48,811 bases of DNA from Rikenella sp031551865 (GTDB lineage: Bacteria > Bacteroidota > Bacteroidia > Bacteroidales > Rikenellaceae): NCBI GenBank assembly GCA_031551865.1, contig JAVBMY010000006.1:1-48811 (forward strand), in the 5' to 3' direction. This document shows, one piece after another, positions 41,743 to 48,811 of the stretch; the stretch's first letter is position 1; the number at the start of each line of letters is the position of its first letter. A model generated the notes under the pieces. The model saw nothing but the letters and a program-made list of their open reading frames with translations, did not search any database and was not told where the DNA came from. Both the position numbers and the translations under genes were made by a program.

Positions 41743-44379
41743 TTACGCCATTTTCTCGCGGATGGCGTCCGCGGCGGCGTTGACGGCCGCATTAAGCCCG
41801 TCGGAATCTTTACCGCCGGCCGTGGCGTAGTGGGGCTGTCCGCCGCCGCCGCCCTGCATCAGCTTGGCGGCCTCGCGCACGATATTCCCGGCGTTCAGGC
41901 CGAGGCCGCCCACGACCGACTGCCCGAGCGACACGCTAAGCAGCGGTTTGCCGCCGTGGTCGCTACCGAACACCACCGCCGATTCGGGCAGGCGTTTGGC
42001 GATCTCGAACGAAATGTATTTCATCGATTCGGCGGGCATGTCGAGCCGGGCGCTGATCAGGTAGTAGTTGCCCACCTTGAGGGGCTCACCGAGCATCCGG
42101 TCGACCAGTTCGTTGTCGATCTTCAGGCGCATGGCGTCGACCTGCTGCTGCATGTCGGCATTCTCGGCCACGATTTTTTGCAAGGCCTGCACCACCTGGT
42201 CGGAACCGACGATGCGGCGGAACTCGCGGAAAGCGTCCTCCATGTGGTAGAACAGGTTCTCGGCAGCAGCGGCCGTGACGGCCTCGATGCGGCGGATACC
42301 GGCCGCGCTCGACCCTTCCGAAACGATCTTGAACAGGCCGATCTCACCCGTGGCTCCGACGTGGGTGCCGCCGCAGAGCTCGATGCTCTCGCCGTAGCGC
42401 ACCACGCGCACAGCCTCGCCGTATTTTTCGCCGAAGAGCATCATAGCGCCCATTTTCTCGGCCTGGGCGATGGGAAGTTCGCGGTGTTCGTCGGCCGGGG
42501 TGTTGGCACGGATGGCCCGGTTCACCAGGTGTTCCACTTCGCGGAGCTCCTCGTCGGTCAATTTCTGGAAATGCGAGAAATCGAAGCGCAACGACTCGGG
42601 CGTCACGAGCGAACCCTTCTGTTCGACGTGGGTGCCGAGCACGGCGCGCAGGGCATGGTGCATCAGGTGGGTAGCCGTGTGGTTGCACTCGGTGGCGCGG
42701 CGGCGTTCGAGATCGACTACGGCCCGGAATTCGGCGCGCAGGTCGGCCGGGAGCTCGGGTGCGATGTGCACCGTCAGGTTATTTTCCTTCTGGGTATCGG
42801 TAATGGCCGTACGGCCTCCGCCGGGGGCTTCGATCCAACCCTGGTCGCCGACCTGCCCCCCGCTGTTGCCATAGAAGGGCGTGTAGTCGAACACGAGCTG
42901 GTAGTAGGTCTTGCCTTTGGCCGACACGCGGCGGTAGCGGGCGATGCGCACCGGGTATTCGGTGTGGTCGTAGCCCACAAAGCGGCTTTCGTCGATAGGC
43001 ATCACCTCGGCCCAGTCATCGGTCTCGATGGCGGCGGCATTGCGTGAGCGGTTCTTCTGGGCTTCAAGCTCCTTCTCGAACCCCTCGATGTCCACGGCGA
43101 CGCCCTGTTCCGAAGCGATGAGCTGCGTCAGGTCGATCGGGAAACCGTAGGTGTCGTAGAGCGTGAAGGCATCGGTGCCTCCGATCCGCTTGCCGCCGTT
43201 TTTTTTGATGATCGAGTCCAAAAGGCCGATCCCGGTAGCGAGGGTGCGCAGGAACGAGCCCTCCTCTTCGGCGATCACCCGCTCGATCAGCCCCTGTTGG
43301 GCTTTGAGTTCGGGGAACTGCCCGCCCATCTGCTCCGCGAGCGCAGGCACCAGGCGGCAGATAAACGGCTCGTTGAAGCCGAGGTAGGTATATCCGTAGC
43401 GCACGGCACGGCGCAGGATACGGCGGATCACGTACCCGGCCTTCACGTTCGAAGGCAACTGCCCGTCGGCGATCGAGAACGAAATGGCGCGCAGGTGGTC
43501 GGCGATCACGCGCATGGCAATGTCTTTCTTAATGTCATCGCCGTATTTGAGCGCGGCACCCGTGGCTTCGGACGACAGTGCGGCCAGGCGTTGGATCAGG
43601 GGCTGGAATACGTCGGTGTCGTAGTTGCTCTGCTTGCCCTGCACGACCATGCAGAGGCGTTCAAAGCCCATGCCGGTATCGACGTGCTGCGCGGGTAGCG
43701 GTTCCAAAGCGCCGCCCACTTTGCGGTTGAACTGCATGAACACGAGGTTCCAGATTTCGATCACCAGCGGGTTGTCCTTGTTGACGAGCGTGGCACCGTC
43801 CACGGCGGCACGGTCGGCGTCGGCGCGCAGGTCGAAATGGATCTCGCTGCACGGACCGCAGGGCCCGGTCTCGCCCATCTCCCAGAAGTTGTCTTTTTTG
43901 TTTCCGGTCAGGATACGTTCGGCAGGCAGGAATTGCAGCCAAAGGTTGTAGGCCTCGTCGTCGCGCGGCACCCCTTCGTCGGGAGCGCCTTCGAAAATAG
44001 TGGCGTAGATGCGGTTCGTGTCGAGTTTGAAACGTTCGGTGAGCAGTTCCCAGGCCCATTCGATGGCCTCTTTCTTGAAATAGTCTCCGAAACTCCAGTT
44101 ACCCAGCATCTCGAACATCGTGTGGTGGTAGGTGTCGTGCCCCACCTCTTCGAGGTCGTTGTGCTTGCCGCTCACGCGCAGGCACTTCTGAGTATCGGCC
44201 ACGCGGGGGTATTTGACGGGCTGGTTGCCGAGGAAGATGTCTTTGAACTGGTTCATTCCGGCGTTGGTGAACATCAGCGTGGGGTCGTTCTTGACGACCA
44301 TCGGGGCCGAGGGCACTATGGCGTGCGACTTTTCGGCGAAAAAGTCGAGGAAAGTTTGTCGGATCTGGTTAGCGTTCAT
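41743..44379 (-). CDS. alaS: Alanyl-tRNA synthetase
   Basis: It charges tRNA-Ala and clears mischarged Ser and Gly. The 878-residue protein has the class II core at the N-terminus (IRQTFLDFFAEKSHAIVPSAPMV, FTNAGMNQFKDIFLG, VSGKHNDLEEVG). A tRNA-recognition region follows, then the editing domain with the HxxxH motif in NHTATHLMHHALR. The CGGTH zinc motif (ELCGGTHVGATGEIG) comes next, and the glycine-rich C-terminal domain (GGGGGQPHYATAGG). The ATG at 44379 fits the family start. The gene is monocistronic or leads an operon with asnS; the spacer between them contains hairpins and repeat R5. Confidence 0.97.
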   Translation of the reverse strand: MNANQIRQTFLDFFAEKSHAIVPSAPMVVKNDPTLMFTNAGMNQFKDIFLGNQPVKYPRVADTQKCLRVSGKHNDLEEVGHDTYHHTMFEMLGNWSFGDYFKKEAIEWAWELLTERFKLDTNRIYATIFEGAPDEGVPRDDEAYNLWLQFLPAERILTGNKKDNFWEMGETGPCGPCSEIHFDLRADADRAAVDGATLVNKDNPLVIEIWNLVFMQFNRKVGGALEPLPAQHVDTGMGFERLCMVVQGKQSNYDTDVFQPLIQRLAALSSEATGAALKYGDDIKKDIAMRVIADHLRAISFSIADGQLPSNVKAGYVIRRILRRAVRYGYTYLGFNEPFICRLVPALAEQMGGQFPELKAQQGLIERVIAEEEGSFLRTLATGIGLLDSIIKKNGGKRIGGTDAFTLYDTYGFPIDLTQLIASEQGVAVDIEGFEKELEAQKNRSRNAAAIETDDWAEVMPIDESRFVGYDHTEYPVRIARYRRVSAKGKTYYQLVFDYTPFYGNSGGQVGDQGWIEAPGGGRTAITDTQKENNLTVHIAPELPADLRAEFRAVVDLERRRATECNHTATHLMHHALRAVLGTHVEQKGSLVTPESLRFDFSHFQKLTDEELREVEHLVNRAIRANTPADEHRELPIAQAEKMGAMMLFGEKYGEAVRVVRYGESIELCGGTHVGATGEIGLFKIVSEGSSAAGIRRIEAVTAAAAENLFYHMEDAFREFRRIVGSDQVVQALQKIVAENADMQQQVDAMRLKIDNELVDRMLGEPLKVGNYYLISARLDMPAESMKYISFEIAKRLPESAVVFGSDHGGKPLLSVSLGQSVVGGLGLNAGNIVREAAKLMQGGGGGQPHYATAGGKDSDGLNAAVNAAADAIREKMA

Positions 44380-44604
44380 CGCGTTGGTAGTAGTAAAATC
44401 AAATAAATCAGAATTAAAACGGTCGAGTTCGAACTACTCGCTACAATCCGGCCCGCTCCCTCCGAACGTGCTATGCACATTGGGAGCACACGGGTTACGG
44501 GCGGCATAGTCACCCGATTGGTGTGCTTGGGTTACTGCGAGTTTCAAAGGAATAGCTTCAAAACAATTAAGGGTGTAAAGTTAGTGATTTTTGGTCATTT
44601 TTCG

Positions 44605-44612
44605 TAAATTTG
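44605..44612 (+). promoter_or_regulatory. -7 element of the M23 peptidase operon
   Basis: TAAATTTG is an exact TAnnTTTG. A start near 44619 leaves a leader of about 40 nt before the ATG at 44659. The -33 box is poor (GTTAG at about 44579). The spacer 44380-44604 toward divergent alaS holds no gene. Confidence 0.5.
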
Positions 44613-44658
44613 GCGCCGGAGGCGTCGCAAGCGCCCTGCCCCACTTCGCAAAAAACAG

Positions 44659-45621
44659 ATGGCCACCACGCCCGAATACTATACCCTTTACCACTTTTTC
44701 CGCGAACGGTTCGTGATCCCGGCGCGGCGGTTGGCGTACAATGTGGTGCGGTGGGCACTGATCATTTTCATCCTGGCCTCGGTCGCCAATTTTATTTTCT
44801 CGTACTTTTTCGTCACGCCCAAGATGCGCGCCCTGCAGGCCGAGAACGAAGCTGCCGTGGCCCGCTACGAAATGCTCGAACAACGCATCGACGAATCGCT
44901 GACCACCCTGTCCGAAGTGCGCGAACGCGACCACTCGGTCTACCGCTCGATCTTCTCGGCCGACACGCTGAAGGTCGACGGCATCTATACCGCTTACGCC
45001 CCCGAACGTTATGCCTCAGTAGGCTATGGCCGCTACGCCCCATTGATGGTAGGCACGCGCGAGCGGCTCGACGCCCTCGGGCGCCAGATTTACCTGCAAT
45101 CCCTGTCGCTCGACGCGCTCGAAAAGCTCGCCCTCGACAAAGACCTTATGGCCGAAGTCGTACCCGCCATCATGCCCATCGACCGCAAGAGAGTGACCAA
45201 CATCGGCTCGTTCGGCGTACGTACCCACCCCGTCACAAGACAGGTGAAAATGCACGAAGGGATGGATTTCGCCGGGGCGACAGGCACACCCATCTACGCC
45301 ACCGGCACCGGACTGGTCGAAGTGCCCCACGGCACCACCGGCTACGGTAACCAGGTATTCATCAACCACGGTTTCGGCTACAAGACCCGCTACGCCCACC
45401 TGAGCAAAGTGCTGGTACACCCGGGCCAGCTCGTCAAACGCGGCGAGAAGATCGGCGAACTGGGCAACACCGGCCTGTCAAGCGGCCCCCACCTGCACTA
45501 CGAAGTGATCTACCGCGGCGTGCCCGTCAACCCGGTCAACTACATCAGCCGCGACATGAACGAAGAAGAATACCGTTCGTTGATCGAAAGCGCGAAACCG
45601 ACCACCTTCGAAATCGACTAA
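44659..45621 (+). CDS. M23 (LytM) peptidoglycan endopeptidase, membrane-anchored
   Basis: A 320-residue protein with one N-terminal membrane segment (about residues 31-51), a periplasmic coiled coil (about 55-95) and a C-terminal LytM domain. All catalytic residues are present: zinc ligands His199 and Asp203 (HEGMD), catalytic His247 in RYAHLSK, and His278/His280 in PHLHYE. It should cleave peptide cross-links of peptidoglycan from the inner-membrane side. The gene is first of a pair with a 72-base gap to a paralogue of the same layout, and has its own promoter motif. Relatives with this architecture occur across Bacteroidota. The specific bond cleaved is not known. Confidence 0.93.
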   Translation: MATTPEYYTLYHFFRERFVIPARRLAYNVVRWALIIFILASVANFIFSYFFVTPKMRALQAENEAAVARYEMLEQRIDESLTTLSEVRERDHSVYRSIFSADTLKVDGIYTAYAPERYASVGYGRYAPLMVGTRERLDALGRQIYLQSLSLDALEKLALDKDLMAEVVPAIMPIDRKRVTNIGSFGVRTHPVTRQVKMHEGMDFAGATGTPIYATGTGLVEVPHGTTGYGNQVFINHGFGYKTRYAHLSKVLVHPGQLVKRGEKIGELGNTGLSSGPHLHYEVIYRGVPVNPVNYISRDMNEEEYRSLIESAKPTTFEID

Positions 45622-45693
45622 AAGAGGCCGCCGGCCCCCACAGCTACACCCTTCTCAACCCGATCCCCCGGGCGAACGGCATACCGCAACCAC

Positions 45694-46629
45694 ATGAAAA
45701 CGCAAAAACATAGCAACAGCAACCGCCGCCAGGCCCTCGTCAAATGGGGAGTCAGGCTGTTGGCGGTCGCTGCCGTGGCCGTGCTCTACTTTTTCGTGTT
45801 CGCCTTTCTGTTCGACACCCCCATCGAATACGAGATCAAGAGAAGTACCCGCCGGCTCGACGCCCAATACGCCGAGATGAGCCGCCGTTACGACTCGCTG
45901 CAAGTGGTACTCGACAACGTGGTCGAGCGCGACAAGAGTGTCTACCATATCCTCTTCGAAGCCGAGCCACGCCTGCGCGACGAACGCGACCGGCAAGCCC
46001 GGGCCGACCTGGTCCGCGACCTGCAAACCAAAAACAACCGCGACCTGAGCCGCTACTTCGACAGCGGGCTCGACCAGCTCTACCGCGATATTTCGGCCTA
46101 CAACAGCAAAGCCAGGACCTTGCACGACAGCATCCAGAGCAATCCCTCGCGCGCACTGCGGATACCCGGCATACAACCCGTGGCCAACCGGCAACTCAAC
46201 CTGCTTACCTCGTCGTTCGGCGAAAGTATCCACCCGTTCTTCAAGATCATGCACATGCACAACGGCGTCGACTACTCGGTGCCTATGGGTACGGCCGTCT
46301 TCGCCACCGCCGACGGCGTAGTCGAGAAGATGCAGACCAGCCTCCAGACCTCGGGACTCAGCCTGACCCTCGACCACGGAAACGGCTACAAAACCGTTTA
46401 CGGGAACCTGCAAAATGTCACCGTCCCCCCGGGCCAACGCATAAACCGCGGCGACATTATCGCCTTCTCGGGCAATTCCGGCCTCTCTTTTGCACCGCAT
46501 TTGCACTACGAGATCATATACAAAGGAAAACCGGTCGACCCGCTCGACTACTTCTTCATGGAACTCGACATGGAGCAGATGGAACGCCTGCGCGAGATCG
46601 CCAGCATGGGGATGCAGTCGTTCGATTAA
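45694..46629 (+). CDS. M23 (LytM) paralogue with His-to-Asn change in the active site
   Basis: A 311-residue protein with the same plan as its neighbour: one membrane segment (about residues 20-40), a coiled coil (about 50-145) and a LytM domain. Zinc ligands are kept: His189 and Asp193 (HNGVD), and His269/His271 in PHLHYE. The YxHL motif, whose His is catalytic in lysostaphin-type enzymes, reads YGNL with Asn238 in place of His. It may therefore be weak or inactive and serve as an activator or binding partner, as degenerate LytM proteins such as EnvC and NlpD do for amidases. An AmiC-type amidase is encoded at 25987-27126. Activity remains an inference from motifs. Confidence 0.88.
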   Translation: MKTQKHSNSNRRQALVKWGVRLLAVAAVAVLYFFVFAFLFDTPIEYEIKRSTRRLDAQYAEMSRRYDSLQVVLDNVVERDKSVYHILFEAEPRLRDERDRQARADLVRDLQTKNNRDLSRYFDSGLDQLYRDISAYNSKARTLHDSIQSNPSRALRIPGIQPVANRQLNLLTSSFGESIHPFFKIMHMHNGVDYSVPMGTAVFATADGVVEKMQTSLQTSGLSLTLDHGNGYKTVYGNLQNVTVPPGQRINRGDIIAFSGNSGLSFAPHLHYEIIYKGKPVDPLDYFFMELDMEQMERLREIASMGMQSFD

Positions 46630-46634
46630 GGGCG

Positions 46635-46673
46635 AAGTTGTAAAAATCGTGTAGATTACGATTTTTACAACTT
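46635..46673. terminator. Terminator after the M23 pair
   Basis: AAGTTGTAAAAATCGT (46635-46650) and ACGATTTTTACAACTT (46658-46673) form a perfect 16-bp AT-rich stem, loop of 7, starting 6 bases after the stop codon. Confidence 0.7.
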
Positions 46674-46823
46674 TCAGGGAGTGTTTCGGATTTCCGGAAT
46701 TCGCTCCTCGAAAAACATTTACGCTACCCACGCACACCTGCCTCCCGCCGGGCAAGGTACTTTTCTCGAATCAAATTCCTGAAATCCCAAAAGAGAAAGT
46801 TGGAGGGAGAGGGAGAAAAGAAT

Positions 46824-47124
46824 CGGCCACCCGCACCCGGCGAGTTCGCTCCGCGAACTGCGGGTGCCCGATGGGCTGACGCCGGAGAAATTCGTTCCCG
46901 CCATACCCGCAGAGCGGCCGCAAAGCCCGGAGAAAAAAGCGGCCAGCCCACGGCGCTTGCGCCGTCGGGAGGCTGGGCTGGCCGCTGCCATTAGCACTGC
47001 AACCGACGCTGGCAGCGAGGGCAATGTAAGTTCGCTTGCATTGCCAAGCGTCGAGGAGGAAAAAGCCACAAAGTGGATTTAACCATCTCGGAGAAATGCA
47101 GGCCTGCCTGACGGCAAGCCGCCC
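46824..47124. repeat. Modular structured intergenic repeat, copy R6
   Basis: It occupies the 531-base spacer before gpmI. Module A-like CGGCCACCCGCACCC (46824) leads a nested hairpin closed by TGCGGGTG. A full module A has AGCGGCCAGCCCA (46938-46950) and TGGGCTGGCCGCT (46974-46986), perfect over 13 bp, around CGGCGC/GCGCCG. Module B is in minus orientation: an 11-bp stem GGCAATGTAAG (47020-47030), loop TTCG, CTTGCATTGCC (47035-47045), then CGAGGAGGAAAAAGCCAC and AAAGTGGATTT. Module C (47091-47124) reads GAGAAATGCAGGCCTGCC and ACGGCAAGCCGCCC. Bases 46674-46823 and 47125-47160 show nothing recognisable. Confidence 0.65.
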
Positions 47125-47160
47125 ACCACCACAAGTATTATCAATAACACCAGATAGAAA

Positions 47161-48702
47161 ATGAAACCAGCAATCAAAAGCAAAGTACTCCTGATGATCC
47201 TCGACGGGTGGGGCGAAGGCGACCACAGCAAGCGCGACGCCATCTACACCTGCCAACCCCAATTCATGAACTCGATCGAAGCCAAATACCCCACGGCCCG
47301 TCTGCTCACCAGCGGCGAAAACGTGGGCCTGCCCGACGGTCAGATGGGCAACTCCGAAGTGGGTCACCAGAACATCGGCGCCGGACGCATCATCTACCAG
47401 GACCTCGTGAAGATCAACCGTGCCATCCGCGACGGATCGATCTACAAAAACCCCGAGATCGTGGCCGCCTTCGAGTACGCCCGCACCAACAAGAAAGCCG
47501 TGCATATGATGGGCCTCGTGTCCGACGGCGGCGTGCACAGTTCGCTCGACCACCTGTTCGCCCTGTGCGACATCTCGAAAAGCTACGGCATCGACGCCAC
47601 CTGGGTACACTGCTTCATGGACGGCCGCGACACCGACCCCCGCAGCGGCAAAGGTTTTATACAGCAACTCCAGCAGCATATGGCTCAACCGAAATCAACG
47701 GGCAAAATCGCCTCGATTATCGGCCGCTACTACGCCATGGACCGCGACCGCCGCTGGGAACGCGTCAAAGAGGCCTACGACCTGCTGATCCACGGCACCG
47801 GCAAACCAGTCCTCGACCCCGTCGAAGCCGTGCAGGCATCCTACGACGAAGGCGTGACCGACGAATTCATCAAGCCCATCGCCATCCTCGACCCCGCCAG
47901 CGGCCAACCGCAAGGCACCATCCGGCCCGACGACGTGGTGATCTTCTTCAACTACCGCAACGACCGCGCCAAAGAACTCACCCAGGTACTTACCCAATGC
48001 GGCATACCGGAGCAGGGCATGAACTGCCTGCCGCTCTACTACTGCACGATGACCCCCTACGACTCCGGGTTCGCCGGGTTGCACATCCTGTTCGACAAAG
48101 AGAACATCCACAACACCCTCGGCGAATACCTCTCGAACCTCGGCCTGACGCAACTGCGCATCGCCGAGACCGAAAAATTCGCCCACGTCACCTTCTTCTT
48201 CAACGGCGGCCGCGAAGAGCCGTTCCCCGGCGAGAACCGCATCCTGATCCCCTCGCCCAAAGTCGCCACCTACGATTTGCAGCCTGAAATGAGCGCCCCC
48301 GAAGTAACCGCAGCGCTGGTCGGCGTGCTGAACGGCGACGACAAACCCGACTTCGTGTGCCTGAACTTCGCCAACTGCGACATGGTGGGACACACCGGCG
48401 TCTACGAAGCCATCGAGAAGGCCGTCAAAGCTGTCGACCACTGCGCCGAACAAGTCGTAACTACAGCACAGAACAACGGCTACACGGTGATCGTGTGCGC
48501 CGACCACGGCAACGCCGACAACGCCGAGAACTCCGACGGTTCGCCCAACACGGCCCACTCGCTGAACCCCGTGCCGATCGTCGTGGTTTCGGACACCATT
48601 CAGCATGTGGACAACGGCGTACTGGCCGACCTGGCGCCCACCGTGCTGAAAATCATGGGCCTTCCGCAACCCGAAGAGATGACCGGGCACAGCCTGGTGT
48701 AA
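47161..48702 (+). CDS. gpmI: 2,3-bisphosphoglycerate-independent phosphoglycerate mutase
   Basis: GpmI interconverts 3- and 2-phosphoglycerate with two manganese ions and a phosphoserine intermediate. The 513-residue protein is full length. Key features are the N-terminal metal motif LDGWG (about residues 14-18), the catalytic Ser65 in GQMGNSEVGH, and the substrate loop in FMDGRDTDPRSG. The C-terminal metal motifs are FVCLNFANCDMVGHTG and CADHGNADN. It belongs to the alkaline-phosphatase superfamily. It is monocistronic, with repeat R6 upstream and a GC-rich hairpin downstream, and pairs functionally with pyk in lower glycolysis. Confidence 0.97.
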   Translation: MKPAIKSKVLLMILDGWGEGDHSKRDAIYTCQPQFMNSIEAKYPTARLLTSGENVGLPDGQMGNSEVGHQNIGAGRIIYQDLVKINRAIRDGSIYKNPEIVAAFEYARTNKKAVHMMGLVSDGGVHSSLDHLFALCDISKSYGIDATWVHCFMDGRDTDPRSGKGFIQQLQQHMAQPKSTGKIASIIGRYYAMDRDRRWERVKEAYDLLIHGTGKPVLDPVEAVQASYDEGVTDEFIKPIAILDPASGQPQGTIRPDDVVIFFNYRNDRAKELTQVLTQCGIPEQGMNCLPLYYCTMTPYDSGFAGLHILFDKENIHNTLGEYLSNLGLTQLRIAETEKFAHVTFFFNGGREEPFPGENRILIPSPKVATYDLQPEMSAPEVTAALVGVLNGDDKPDFVCLNFANCDMVGHTGVYEAIEKAVKAVDHCAEQVVTTAQNNGYTVIVCADHGNADNAENSDGSPNTAHSLNPVPIVVVSDTIQHVDNGVLADLAPTVLKIMGLPQPEEMTGHSLV

Positions 48703-48732
48703 CCCTCCCTTCTCCCCGCGATGCAATAGAAT

Positions 48733-48762
48733 CGGCCCCCCCCCGGTAACCGGGGGCGGCCC
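48733..48762 (+). terminator. GC-rich hairpin after gpmI
   Basis: A run beginning CGGCCCC and ending CCGGT pairs with ACCGGGGGCGGCC across a very small loop (around 48748), about 30 bases past the stop codon. Length differences between the C and G runs leave a bulge. No T-run follows. Confidence 0.6.
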
Positions 48763-48811
48763 CATAGATGGCAAAACACCACACAATAATCAAAAAAATA
48801 AAACACCCCCC

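Overview
The window looks like a chromosome segment of a high-GC Bacteroidales bacterium, most likely Rikenellaceae (Alistipes-like). This rests on several Bacteroidota-type promoters (TAnnTTTG -7 element, sometimes with TTG/TTTG about 19-21 bases upstream) and on typical families: DUF4251, GT117 (DUF2723), an OstA-like protein plus a large LptD, a GH109 lipoprotein, an E. coli-unlike IleS of about 1140 aa, RpoN and MutS2. Genus assignment is inference. I see no phage, plasmid, IS element, CRISPR, rRNA or tRNA gene; it reads as core chromosome with repeat-rich spacers.

Layout. 1-7.1 kb: the start of a lipoprotein running off the left edge, then bioD overlapping a CPBP membrane protease, then an envelope operon (SurA-like chaperone, double-parvulin SurA, OstA-like LPS-transport protein). 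7.1-16.8 kb (mostly minus strand): a DUF4251 protein, a GH109 alpha-N-acetylgalactosaminidase-type lipoprotein, a small conserved protein, formate-THF ligase, an acetyltransferase/GT4 pair, pyruvate kinase and AroQ. 16.8-25.8 kb (minus): ileS, an M3 peptidase lipoprotein and LptD. 25.9-37.8 kb (plus): AmiC-type amidase and an MCE lipid-transport protein, MutS2, Nif3 with a zinc-ribbon coiled-coil protein, an ECF sigma factor and a GT117 membrane glycosyltransferase. 38.4-44.4 kb (minus): RpoN, AsnRS, AlaRS. 44.6 kb-end (plus): two paralogous M23 peptidases and phosphoglycerate mutase GpmI.

Many genes converge on building the envelope: SurA-type chaperones fold outer-membrane proteins, OstA and LptD move LPS, the MCE protein handles phospholipids, and AmiC and the M23 proteins remodel peptidoglycan. 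The rest is housekeeping (three aminoacyl-tRNA synthetases, lower glycolysis, folate C1 entry, biotin, shikimate).

The most interesting signals are: (1) an IleRS whose HIGH signature is swapped to G-I-H-H with KMSKR, the arrangement linked to mupirocin hyper-resistance; (2) a modular intergenic repeat family in at least six spacers, always between codirectional genes, whose variable stems keep pairing while the flanks stay conserved; (3) an intercistronic element of about 75 bp duplicated behind two unrelated genes, which also settles the surA start; (4) a nested palindrome of about 120 bp next to the ileS stop codon; (5) an M23 pair in which one member has lost a catalytic histidine; and (6) face-to-face promoters between lptD and the amidase gene.
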